Below, piece by piece: positions 1 to 8,589 of a stretch of DNA of 64,000 nucleotides; the first letter of the stretch is position 1; every line of letters starts with the position of its first letter. Both the position numbers and the translations under genes were made by a program. Source of the DNA: Flammeovirga yaeyamensis (GTDB taxonomy: Bacteria; Bacteroidota; Bacteroidia; Cytophagales; Flammeovirgaceae); the NCBI RefSeq assembly GCF_018736045.1, contig NZ_CP076132.1, positions 3,209,501-3,273,500 of the forward strand, written 5' to 3'. The notes under the pieces were generated by a model. That model searched no databases, was not told the DNA's origin, and saw only the letters and a list, made by a program, of their open reading frames with translations.

Positions 1-96
1 ATTAAATGGATTCTTCAATTTATTTTTTGAAGTTTGATTATAATAAAACCATTCATTCTTTTTCAATGATTGTATTGATTTAAGGATAGTTTTCAT
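1..96 (-). CDS. Hypothetical protein, N-terminal 32 codons only (runs off window)
   Basis: An ATG at 94-96 on the minus strand opens a frame that stays open for all 32 codons to the window edge. It begins 16 nt downstream of the stop of the preceding small gene, so it would be the last visible member of the same minus-strand operon. The visible peptide starts MKTILKSIQSLKKNEW and is rich in Lys and Asn. Too little is visible to assign a family, and the reading frame could close just outside the window. Confidence 0.4.
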   Translation of the reverse strand, partial: MKTILKSIQSLKKNEWFYYNQTSKNKLKNPFN

Positions 97-112
97 ATTG
101 CTAGCTCTTTAA

Positions 113-337
113 TTATTTCATATTCAATAATCGATTTACATAGTCATCATCCAACCAATATTTACCATGACCAATTGCTCCAAATTCTTCATCATGATTA
201 TGAAGCTTAGCAATTCTCACATAATAATATGAGTATTGTGTTCTATTCGTATCGTAAACTTCGTACCCTTTCTTTTCAAGATCAGATACTGCTTTATAAA
301 AGGTTACTTTAGTTACTATTTTAAAGTTTTGTTTCAT
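113..337 (-). CDS. Small hypothetical protein (74 aa)
   Basis: Not recognised. It is a short soluble protein with no signal peptide or membrane segment. The N-terminal half (KVTFYKAVSDLEKKGYEVY) reads as an amphipathic helix followed by beta strands rich in Tyr, and the C-terminal half is acidic. It has an ATG start and lies 35 nt downstream of the 100-residue gene, on the same strand as the DISARM-like genes, so co-transcription is likely. Whether it belongs to the defence system or is a passenger cannot be told from sequence alone. Confidence 0.55.
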   Translation of the reverse strand: MKQNFKIVTKVTFYKAVSDLEKKGYEVYDTNRTQYSYYYVRIAKLHNHDEEFGAIGHGKYWLDDDYVNRLLNMK

Positions 338-372
338 TTTATAAATTAATATGATGTATAAGTTTGATTTAT

Positions 373-675
373 CTAAAAGTCATTTAACACCTCATCAATC
401 TTATCTTTTAATTCTCCAGAGTAATCATCTATTTTCCAACTTTCTTCAACTCTAGATTTTGTATAAATCTCATTTTTAATAGCTGAGAGAATATCGTTTG
501 AGTTAGATTGTTTTAATGATTGAATATTTGGAGACCTTAAGTCACCAATTATCTTTTCATTGATAACATTTTTAATTGTATTTTTAGTTATTTCTCCATC
601 TACAAAAGACCCTTTCGTTTTCATAAAATCATAGATCTCTTCTGCTAAGTGATTTCTTTCTTCGAAAATGTTCAT
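373..675 (-). CDS. Small hypothetical protein (100 aa), helical
   Basis: Not recognised. The protein is charged, predicted mostly helical, and has no signal peptide, membrane segment or cysteine motif. It contains the stretch GDLRSPNIQSLKQS and a C-terminal acidic helix (SGELKDKIDEVLNDF). The ATG is 18 nt downstream of the uracil-DNA-glycosylase-like gene, which suggests one transcript. Possible roles are an accessory or immunity-like partner for the upstream defence genes, but nothing in the sequence shows this. Confidence 0.6.
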   Translation of the reverse strand: MNIFEERNHLAEEIYDFMKTKGSFVDGEITKNTIKNVINEKIIGDLRSPNIQSLKQSNSNDILSAIKNEIYTKSRVEESWKIDDYSGELKDKIDEVLNDF

Positions 676-693
676 TTTTTAATTGTATTTAGT

Positions 694-1419
694 TTAATAA
701 AATATTTTTTGATATTGGTTGATTTTTTGAATCTTAGAATTTCCCACAAATAGCCCTCCCCTTGCTGTTGGATGATATCCTAGAAAGACTTTATTAGATT
801 TATTAATCTTGTTTGCTGCCGTTTTTTGGTAACTATTACTACCCCATACCAACCACTCAATGTTAATGTTTTGACTATCAATAAGTGTTATTGCATTTCT
901 AATAAATTTTCCCCAGTGTTTTAAATGACTACGTGATATTCCTTGAGTTATAGTTAATCCAATATTCAACATAAAAACTCCATTAGTTTCCCATTTTTTT
1001 ATTAATTGATCAGGGGATGGAATATTTAAACTTGTTATTGAATTTCTTATAATTTGAATATTATCATTTTTATTTCCACCCTTTAGAAAATATAGTTCCT
1101 TTAAAATATTTTCCATAGATTTTGGAACATCATCATCCCATTTGGTAGGTTTATCAATGTCAAAACCAAGACCAGTTGCTACTCCAACCTCAGGGTATGG
1201 GTCAAGACCCAATATCACGAACTTAATATCTGTTACTGACATCCTAAACACCCGAAAAATTTTATCAGGTGTAGGACAAATTTTATTTTTTATTGGGGCT
1301 AAAGTTTTCTCAATTGTTTGTAATAGTTGAATATTAGCATTAAAAAAACTATCCCAAGAAGGGTCTATTTGGATTTTGTGTCCTAAAAAAGTAAATACAC
1401 CATTTTTTACATTAGTCAT
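694..1419 (-). CDS. Divergent uracil-DNA glycosylase family 1-like protein
   Basis: Family-1 uracil-DNA glycosylases remove uracil from DNA and leave an abasic site. This 241-residue protein keeps the two catalytic landmarks: GLDPYPE at about residues 71-77 (canonical GQDPYHG, with Asp73 as the water-activating Asp) and HPTARGG near residue 216 (canonical HPSPLS, with the catalytic His). The central strand VFMLNIGLTIT matches the usual LLLN segment. The Gln and His of the first motif are replaced by Leu and Pro, so base specificity may differ from housekeeping Ung. It is shortly downstream of the Eco57I-type methyltransferase in the same operon, which argues for a defence role rather than general repair. 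The family call is solid; the substrate is inference. Confidence 0.8.
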   Translation of the reverse strand: MTNVKNGVFTFLGHKIQIDPSWDSFFNANIQLLQTIEKTLAPIKNKICPTPDKIFRVFRMSVTDIKFVILGLDPYPEVGVATGLGFDIDKPTKWDDDVPKSMENILKELYFLKGGNKNDNIQIIRNSITSLNIPSPDQLIKKWETNGVFMLNIGLTITQGISRSHLKHWGKFIRNAITLIDSQNINIEWLVWGSNSYQKTAANKINKSNKVFLGYHPTARGGLFVGNSKIQKINQYQKIFY

Positions 1420-1450
1420 AAATCTATTGTTTTAGTTTAGTTTAAAAATC

Positions 1451-4400
1451 TCACCCATCAATACTCACAATCTTCCATTCTCCACCATAGTCAAACGTGA
1501 AGCCTACAGGTCTGTTAAAGACTTTTTGTCCTAATGCAGATTGGATATCTATTTGTCGGTACCCATCTTTTACCTCTCCTTTTACAACAGTTTGTACCAT
1601 TTGATATTTCATAGGAGATTGACCTTCTTTTTGAATAGTGAACTTTGTATTGATACTTATTTCAGTTGGTTTCTTTTCAAATAAAGAAGTTTGTGGTTGT
1701 GGAGTACCACCAAATATTGAAGTCTGTTGAGATGGTGACTTTGAAGGAGCTTTCTTCTTTGGAGTTTTCTTTTTAGCATCTTGTTTCTTAGATTTTGCTC
1801 CTTTTACTAATCCTTCTGCTACTTCTTTTTCATGAATTTCATGATTTAATAATAATAGCCTTTTGAGAACTTCTTTTCTTGCATCAGGATGTATGGTATA
1901 TCGTATTCTATCGTTTTCTGGAAGGTATTCTACCTCATAGAAATCATGTCTTAATTGAATATCTCCCCAACCATAAGCTTCTAATACCGCCTGATCCATT
2001 TGCACATGCAATAGACGGAATTCTCCTATTAAAACAACGGCTTCTTGATAGCTTACTTTTCCTTCTTTTTTATTTTCTAGGTGATTGTAAAGATTCCATG
2101 TTTCTTTACCGTATGTTTTTTCGAAATCCTTGCTTTTAAGGTTTTCTACTTCAAGTGTTAAATCTTTATTATGAAATTGGTTATACATTTTGGTCAAACC
2201 TAAAGATATATTTACCATCAAAGCTTCTCTTGTTTTATCATATTTTTCACCTATCGTTTCTAGAATAGAATTACTTGAAGGAAATGGATAGTTTTGAAAA
2301 CAGTCAGTAGGAGAATAATTTAGAGTACTAGCACCTAAAGTTGAACTATATTTCCAAGACCATAAATGATGAAAAGTATTAGAAATAATAGCAAATTCAG
2401 TAAAACTATTTATTGCAAAAACAGCCAATTTATGCATATAAACTTTATCATTTTCCACAAATGCAAAAGAAGAATATTTTGATACAAGTGGAACTACCAA
2501 AACTCTTTCCAAAGGTTTAATAATTTCATATAGTTTCGGTCTTTGTCTTAAAAACTTCCACCATTCTTCACTTAAAGTCCTATCATCATTATTTAATTTT
2601 TGCCCTTTTGCAAGTTTCTTCTCAACTGTTTCTAATCTATCAGGCTTAACTCTTTCTTCTATAATTTTAAAACAATCAGGATATTCCATTGCTTTTTCCT
2701 CATCCCAATCAAAGAAGTTGATTACCCAACGACTTGTTGATTGATCGATATTATTATTTAAATCTTGTCCATTTAAATAAGGAAAAAGAACATTTTTATT
2801 TTGAGGGTCTTTTTCAATTAGATTTTGTGCTTCTTCTGGATCTAATACAAAACCCTTTCCAAATATAATCGATCCTTGAAAACTTTTATCTTGATTTTGT
2901 ACCAATGAATATGGATCACCTAAATCCTCTTGGTCATCTATATAAGTATTTATTAAATCTACTTCTTTAGTATCTAAGATGAATTTTCTTAACCAATCTC
3001 CTTTATGAACAGTTACCAAAGCTACTTCAACAGCTGCTACGCCAGGCCATTTCATAGAACGAACAGCGTGGTTAATTACCCCTCCTTTATCTTCAATTAC
3101 AGCCAATCCACCTTCTCTTGCTCCACCTTGGGAAATAGTGTTTGTAGAAATTAATGATTGGAACCCACCTCTTTTAATGATCTCAAAATCTCTTCTAAAA
3201 AAGTATGTTACTAAATCAACACTTCCTATTGGAGCATAATAATATTTGACAAATTCAAGAAAATCAACACCGAATGAACTACTTAATTTTTGTCCTCCCA
3301 AAAACGGCGGGTTCCCCAAAATACAATCAAACCCACCTCCAGACATAATCTGAGGAAATTCTAAAAACCAATGAAAAAACTTCTTCTCTTCTGCGATAGC
3401 TGATGCTTTAGCGGGGCCCTGTCCTGTTATTTGAGCACCAGTCTTAAGAAATGATTGATAACTTTTTTGAGTTACTAGTTGATCTTTTGTTGTTTCATTT
3501 TTATCAATAAAAAATTGGGCAATTTGAATATCTGCCAACTGTTTCAATCTAAACCAGTGGACTCCTTTTTCTAATTTTTTGTATGCTTCTGCTTTTTGTT
3601 TTATCTCCCCTGAAGTTGTTTCTGGCATATTACCAAACTTTCTAAATTCAGCAGTTACCAACTTGATAGTATCTTCCAATGATTTTTGATTATCAAGTGT
3701 TTTCTGATGTCCAGCAGATTTAATTTCTTCCTCAAATAACTTTCTCTCTGCTTTATTTCGTTTAGAAAACTCTGAAGCAATAGCAGTATCTCCTGCCAGT
3801 TTTTTAAAGGCTTCATTTGCTATACCCTTATTCAACTCTTCCATATGTGCCAAGCCAACAATGGCATTACCACATTTAATATGGTGATCTAAGAAGTTTA
3901 AAGGTTCATTCGGGTTATGTGCCTCTAACCATAGAGCTACTTTACATAATTCAACAGCTAATGGGTTTAAATCCACTCCATAAATACAATTCTTAATCAC
4001 ATCACGAGTAGCTAGTCGAATTGCTTCATTATTTGGTTGTTCTTGATCTGTACGAACAACAGCTAATTCAAAAGCAATATATCTTGCAGCTGAAAGTAAA
4101 ATATGTCCCGAACCACACGCAACATCACATACTCTTAATCCTAATAAAGCCATCTCCTGTTTTTGAAGATGATTTAACTCCTTAGTTGTTGAAATAAATT
4201 GATCAGGATCTTTTAACCTATCCTCTACCTGATATTTCAAAGAGTGATTAATCAATGGTCTGACAAGCTCTTCAGGAGTATAATGAGAACCAGAAGAAGA
4301 CCTTTCTTCACTCTTTTCGAATTGGAATTTATACTTATTCCCTTCAACTTTTATGACGGGTTGATATTCTAGTAGTCCCTCATACATAGAGCCAAATTCC

Positions 4401-5704
4401 TCAACATCAAGGTCAGTAAAATTAACCCTTGTGAGTTGTTTTTTCTCATTCTGAAAATAAGACAGATTACTCAACACCTCTAAAAACACCTCATTGGATA
4501 ATTTCAAATCATACAATGTACCCAAAGCATCAGGTGAAAATAAACCAGAAGCCAACGCATTCAACCCAAACTCTTCTGCTACTTCTTGTCTTTCAAAGAT
4601 GGCAAAACACATCTTTAAAGATTCCCATAAGTCATGAGGTCGTTTTTCAATAAAATGCTTTTTCTCTACTAACTTTTTTATCCTAGATACAGAATAATAA
4701 TCATAATAGATTTTCTTCTTTTTTTGAATTCTTTTATCCCATGATTTATTTTCATGAGAAGGGAATATCAAATCTCTTTCCTCTGTCACCATCAAGAACA
4801 AGAGTCTATATACCATCCTTAGAAGGTTATGGTAAAACTCCGTTTGTTGTTGACTTCTATATCCAGCATCCTCAGAATTCAAATAGTTTTCAACCTGATT
4901 CTTTAATGCTAAATTTTCAGGATGTTGTAAAAAACCATTCGCTAATTGCATAATGGATTTTTCAACAGCCGATGATAACTTTTCTCTTATTCTTGAACCA
5001 GAACTTAACGCATCGGCATGAAAAACTTCCCAATAAGAGGATTCATTATCATCAATACTTTTTGGAGCCCTTGTCTTATGAAGGATTCTATATAAAAGAA
5101 CAAACTCTAAATAGAGTTCATCTTCTATGATCTTCTTAAGGTCAAATTCTAAATACGTCAATTTAGTCAACCTTGTCGCATCTCTAAGTAGTCGTAACTG
5201 ATAACCATTGGTTACAATACCATATAAGTTCTCTGTATTGTTTAAATACTCTTGTAACAAGTTATGAGGTGTACGCTGACCTCTTTCTAGTGACTGATCT
5301 AATAAGACAAGTTCACCCTCCACTAATTTTGCACCAACAATATGGATAGGTACGTTACAATCATTGTCGGCTTTGTGAGATATATTATAGGTCTTATCAT
5401 TGATCACTTGAGGGACTACATCTTTTATTTCGTACCCTAAGTAATCAAGAAAATTCCTTATCCATAAGTCAGTAGCTTTTTTTCCATCATCAGAAGCTCT
5501 CGCTTTTTCTGTTTTCTGATGGAAACGCTCATACAGTTGTCTTATATCATGCCACGCAATACCTATTTCGTCCCTTAAATCTTCCGTATTTTTAAAGCCG
5601 AAATCTTTAGGTTTTTGAAATTTATAGTCCTCTGCTGATTGTATTTTATCTAAAATCTCTCCCGAGATGATATTTCCTTGAATTTGAATCCCTGAATAAT
5701 TCAT
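1451..5704 (-). CDS. Eco57I/PglX-type DNA adenine methyltransferase (DrmMI-like)
   Basis: A 1417-residue class-I N6-adenine DNA methyltransferase. The AdoMet-binding motif CDVACGSGH lies near residue 528 and the catalytic motif IV, ILGNPPFLGG, near residue 800. The long N-terminal part (before about 500) and the C-terminal target-recognition region resemble Eco57I and PglX proteins. A Lys/Gln-rich linker (about residues 1310-1360) precedes a small C-terminal beta domain. In class 1 DISARM and in BREX, such an enzyme marks host DNA as self. Here it sits between a SNF2 helicase and a DNA glycosylase, and the helicase pair fits DISARM better than BREX, since no pglZ or brxC is present. Methylation site and dependence on partners cannot be read from sequence. 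Confidence 0.85.
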   Translation of the reverse strand: MNYSGIQIQGNIISGEILDKIQSAEDYKFQKPKDFGFKNTEDLRDEIGIAWHDIRQLYERFHQKTEKARASDDGKKATDLWIRNFLDYLGYEIKDVVPQVINDKTYNISHKADNDCNVPIHIVGAKLVEGELVLLDQSLERGQRTPHNLLQEYLNNTENLYGIVTNGYQLRLLRDATRLTKLTYLEFDLKKIIEDELYLEFVLLYRILHKTRAPKSIDDNESSYWEVFHADALSSGSRIREKLSSAVEKSIMQLANGFLQHPENLALKNQVENYLNSEDAGYRSQQQTEFYHNLLRMVYRLLFLMVTEERDLIFPSHENKSWDKRIQKKKKIYYDYYSVSRIKKLVEKKHFIEKRPHDLWESLKMCFAIFERQEVAEEFGLNALASGLFSPDALGTLYDLKLSNEVFLEVLSNLSYFQNEKKQLTRVNFTDLDVEEFGSMYEGLLEYQPVIKVEGNKYKFQFEKSEERSSSGSHYTPEELVRPLINHSLKYQVEDRLKDPDQFISTTKELNHLQKQEMALLGLRVCDVACGSGHILLSAARYIAFELAVVRTDQEQPNNEAIRLATRDVIKNCIYGVDLNPLAVELCKVALWLEAHNPNEPLNFLDHHIKCGNAIVGLAHMEELNKGIANEAFKKLAGDTAIASEFSKRNKAERKLFEEEIKSAGHQKTLDNQKSLEDTIKLVTAEFRKFGNMPETTSGEIKQKAEAYKKLEKGVHWFRLKQLADIQIAQFFIDKNETTKDQLVTQKSYQSFLKTGAQITGQGPAKASAIAEEKKFFHWFLEFPQIMSGGGFDCILGNPPFLGGQKLSSSFGVDFLEFVKYYYAPIGSVDLVTYFFRRDFEIIKRGGFQSLISTNTISQGGAREGGLAVIEDKGGVINHAVRSMKWPGVAAVEVALVTVHKGDWLRKFILDTKEVDLINTYIDDQEDLGDPYSLVQNQDKSFQGSIIFGKGFVLDPEEAQNLIEKDPQNKNVLFPYLNGQDLNNNIDQSTSRWVINFFDWDEEKAMEYPDCFKIIEERVKPDRLETVEKKLAKGQKLNNDDRTLSEEWWKFLRQRPKLYEIIKPLERVLVVPLVSKYSSFAFVENDKVYMHKLAVFAINSFTEFAIISNTFHHLWSWKYSSTLGASTLNYSPTDCFQNYPFPSSNSILETIGEKYDKTREALMVNISLGLTKMYNQFHNKDLTLEVENLKSKDFEKTYGKETWNLYNHLENKKEGKVSYQEAVVLIGEFRLLHVQMDQAVLEAYGWGDIQLRHDFYEVEYLPENDRIRYTIHPDARKEVLKRLLLLNHEIHEKEVAEGLVKGAKSKKQDAKKKTPKKKAPSKSPSQQTSIFGGTPQPQTSLFEKKPTEISINTKFTIQKEGQSPMKYQMVQTVVKGEVKDGYRQIDIQSALGQKVFNRPVGFTFDYGGEWKIVSIDG

Positions 5705-5722
5705 AAACTATTGTGATAAGGG

Positions 5723-8533
5723 TTAGAAAAGTTTTTTAGCTACAGGTAGTAATACATAAACTCCAATTACCTCTGGAGGCAATACTGGGTAGACCGCTTT
5801 AAAATCTGAACCACCCACTAATGTTTTATAGCTACTCTGAGCTCCAACTAAGTTTTCAGCTCTCTCCTCCGCTAATTTTATAAACTCTTCTTTTATATCT
5901 TCAAAATTATTTAACTGCTCTTGAATATTATGTTTTCTTTGTTCCAAAGGCATATCTCCTTGAGGAACTGCATCCAATAATAGCTTCTTTACTTCATTAT
6001 AAGACAATGTCTTTTTAGAAACTGAAGGATCTAAACCTTCATACCCCCAAAGGAATAATTCTTCTGCGATTAATTCATTTCTTCTACTTTTTTCACGAAT
6101 TACATTTCGCACTCTAAACTGAATTAAAACCGTCAATTGTTTTACAGAAGTTGTACGTATAGAGGCTACTCTTGCTACTTTTTCTAATGTAGTTTGCTTT
6201 TCAAAAGCAGCATTCATTACCATCTGACATAATTGTTCTACAAAACGATGGTTCCTTCCTATATAAATTTGTGCTCTTGGAGTAGGAGAAACAAAAGACA
6301 TAGGAATCTGTTGTAGATCACTTGGGAAGAAGACTTTTAATTTGATTGGTAAAGTATCTGCTACAATGGTATAATGATCATCTTGTTTATGAGTAATTGT
6401 ACCAAAATGTTTTAGTGCGGAAATGACAAAGTTTTCTACAGATTGCACATCACCAATGGCTTCATCTACCTCTTTTAAAAGTGTTTCTATTTCAGATAGT
6501 TTTACTCTTTCATGAGCAAAGATTGACCTTAGTTTCTCCGCTTTACTCTTAATCTGACTAATCTCATTAGAGAATTTTTGTTCAAGGGCTTTACCGTTAA
6601 CCGTTAAATCTAAACTCAACTGTTTCCCTTGATTTACATTTGTCTCTTCTAAAACCTCTTTTAAGATTTCATCCATTATTGAAAGGTTCTCTTCACCAAG
6701 AGAAACAGACACCCCTGTTGTACGCTGTATGTCTCTTACTTTCTTTAAAAGTACTGTCAAAACAATCTTATCCATAGGGTTATCAGAACCCCATAAAACA
6801 TAAGATTTTACTTCTTCTTTCGTTTGCCCAAATCTATCTACACGACCATCCCTTTGTTCTAAGCGGTTAGGATTCCAAGGTAAGTCATAATGTAAAACAG
6901 CATCAAAATGATCTTGTAAGTTAATCCCTTCAGAGAGACAATCTGTAGCAATTAGTACTTTCTTTTTAGCCTTCCCGATAATATCAATTCTTTCTTTTCT
7001 TTGCTCATCAGAAAGCTCGGAAGTAACCGCTTCTAGGTGTACATTAGAAGGGAGTAACGGAGCTAAAGCTTCTTGTAAATATTTAGCCGTTGAAATGTAT
7101 CTACAAAAGATGATTGGCGAATACTTCTGTTTTAACCATCCTTTTACCAAATCACCTGTTTTGATAACCTTTTTATCCCCACCTTTTTTCTTTACATCAA
7201 TCAATAAGTCATGAATTTTAGACATGGTATTCATTTCCTTTGATGAAAACTCTAAACCGTCTAAAGATTCAATATTATCAGAATTAGCACTTAACTTTTG
7301 TCCTATTGTCTCCTCTTCTTCAATCTCTATAATGGCTTTTTTCTTCTTCATTCTATTTCTCACCATCTCAATTCCTGCATCAGGACTTGACATAATTCCT
7401 CTCAGTAATGATAAAGCAGCCCAATATTGATTTCTTTTTCCATTAGTTGTTGTCAACTGTTTAGCCAATGCCCTAGTTAACATATACACCTCTTGATAAG
7501 ATGGAGAAAGTTCATAATCTAGTTCTTTACTATCTCTTTTTGGAAAAGGGAATTTTTCTTTATCCTTTAACCACCTTTCAATATTCTCTCTCTTTCTCTG
7601 AATAAAGTATTTTGAAATTAATTCTCTCTGCTTTGGTGTTGCATTCTCCAGATCCACTTTTGCAAGGTCTGGATTAAGCAAACCTAATAAAGCTGAAAAC
7701 TCATCATTTTTACCAGAATGGGGTGTTGCAGTAAGTAATAAAAGATGTCTATCGAGTTTCTTAGATATATCGTTTAGTAAATGATAACGTAACTGTTGGG
7801 TATTTAATGTTGCTCCAGAAGGTAATGTACATGTATGTGCTTCATCAACAATCACAAAGTCAGGACAATCGTTTAGAAATTGTCTTCTTCTTCTTTCTGA
7901 CTTAATATAATCTATAGATATTACTTGGTAAGGCAATGCTGCAAATACAGATTGATCAGTAGATATTTTACGATCAATAGCTGATGCTGTACTTGAACGA
8001 ATAATATCAGCATCAATATCTAATTTATCCTTAAGCTCCTTTTTCCATTGTTCACAAAGATGCGGTGGACATATCACTGCAAATCGAGAGACATCTCCTC
8101 TTTCAATTCTTTCTCTAAGAATCATTAATGCCTCCACTGTCTTACCAATACCAACATCATCAGCAATTAATAACCTTGTAATTTGTTGTTTCAAAGCCAT
8201 CACCAAAGGAACTACCTGATATGACCTTGGTCTAAATGATAGTTTACCCATACAACGGAAAGGACCTCCAGCATTTCTAAAGGATAACCTTGTTGCATGG
8301 AATAAAAGTTGAGCCGTTTCAAAGTTATCTATATCTTCAATTGTAGGTTCTTGAAAGTGTGCTTCTTTGAAGCCTCCTTCAATTTTTAACAGCGGTTTAT
8401 ATACTGCTGTTATTTCCTCTTCAGATCCTCCGAGTGGCTTTAACAAAAATATATCTTCATTCTCCTGAGGTAGAATTACCCATGTTCTACCTCTGAATTT
8501 GATTAGATTACCTGGTAAATTTTTAGTGGACAT
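5723..8533 (-). CDS. SNF2-family helicase (DrmD-like)
   Basis: A superfamily-2 DNA translocase of about 936 residues. Visible motifs are Walker A DDVGIGKT near residue 130, the DEAH box in IVDEAHTCT, motif III LLLTATPHS, and the C-lobe motifs ATDCLSEGINLQ and QRDGRVDRFGQ. The N-terminal SH3-like segment (FRGRTWVILP) and overall length match DrmD of class 1 DISARM, where it works with the methyltransferase against unmodified DNA. The longest frame opens at a TTG at 8569; I prefer the ATG 12 codons later at 8531-8533 because it is a standard start with a typical A-rich upstream sequence. It is 19 nt upstream of the methyltransferase gene. The family is certain; the DrmD assignment is likely. 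Confidence 0.85.
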   Translation of the reverse strand: MSTKNLPGNLIKFRGRTWVILPQENEDIFLLKPLGGSEEEITAVYKPLLKIEGGFKEAHFQEPTIEDIDNFETAQLLFHATRLSFRNAGGPFRCMGKLSFRPRSYQVVPLVMALKQQITRLLIADDVGIGKTVEALMILRERIERGDVSRFAVICPPHLCEQWKKELKDKLDIDADIIRSSTASAIDRKISTDQSVFAALPYQVISIDYIKSERRRRQFLNDCPDFVIVDEAHTCTLPSGATLNTQQLRYHLLNDISKKLDRHLLLLTATPHSGKNDEFSALLGLLNPDLAKVDLENATPKQRELISKYFIQRKRENIERWLKDKEKFPFPKRDSKELDYELSPSYQEVYMLTRALAKQLTTTNGKRNQYWAALSLLRGIMSSPDAGIEMVRNRMKKKKAIIEIEEEETIGQKLSANSDNIESLDGLEFSSKEMNTMSKIHDLLIDVKKKGGDKKVIKTGDLVKGWLKQKYSPIIFCRYISTAKYLQEALAPLLPSNVHLEAVTSELSDEQRKERIDIIGKAKKKVLIATDCLSEGINLQDHFDAVLHYDLPWNPNRLEQRDGRVDRFGQTKEEVKSYVLWGSDNPMDKIVLTVLLKKVRDIQRTTGVSVSLGEENLSIMDEILKEVLEETNVNQGKQLSLDLTVNGKALEQKFSNEISQIKSKAEKLRSIFAHERVKLSEIETLLKEVDEAIGDVQSVENFVISALKHFGTITHKQDDHYTIVADTLPIKLKVFFPSDLQQIPMSFVSPTPRAQIYIGRNHRFVEQLCQMVMNAAFEKQTTLEKVARVASIRTTSVKQLTVLIQFRVRNVIREKSRRNELIAEELFLWGYEGLDPSVSKKTLSYNEVKKLLLDAVPQGDMPLEQRKHNIQEQLNNFEDIKEEFIKLAEERAENLVGAQSSYKTLVGGSDFKAVYPVLPPEVIGVYVLLPVAKKLF

Positions 8534-8589
8534 AATAAGATGCCTTTTATAATTTCTTTTATCTGTCAACTACTTAAAAGCAGTTGACG

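Noticed and set aside
8534-8569. TTG start of the SNF2 helicase gene
   Set aside because: An ATG 12 codons later with an A/T-rich leader is more likely, and the extra residues add no conserved motif.
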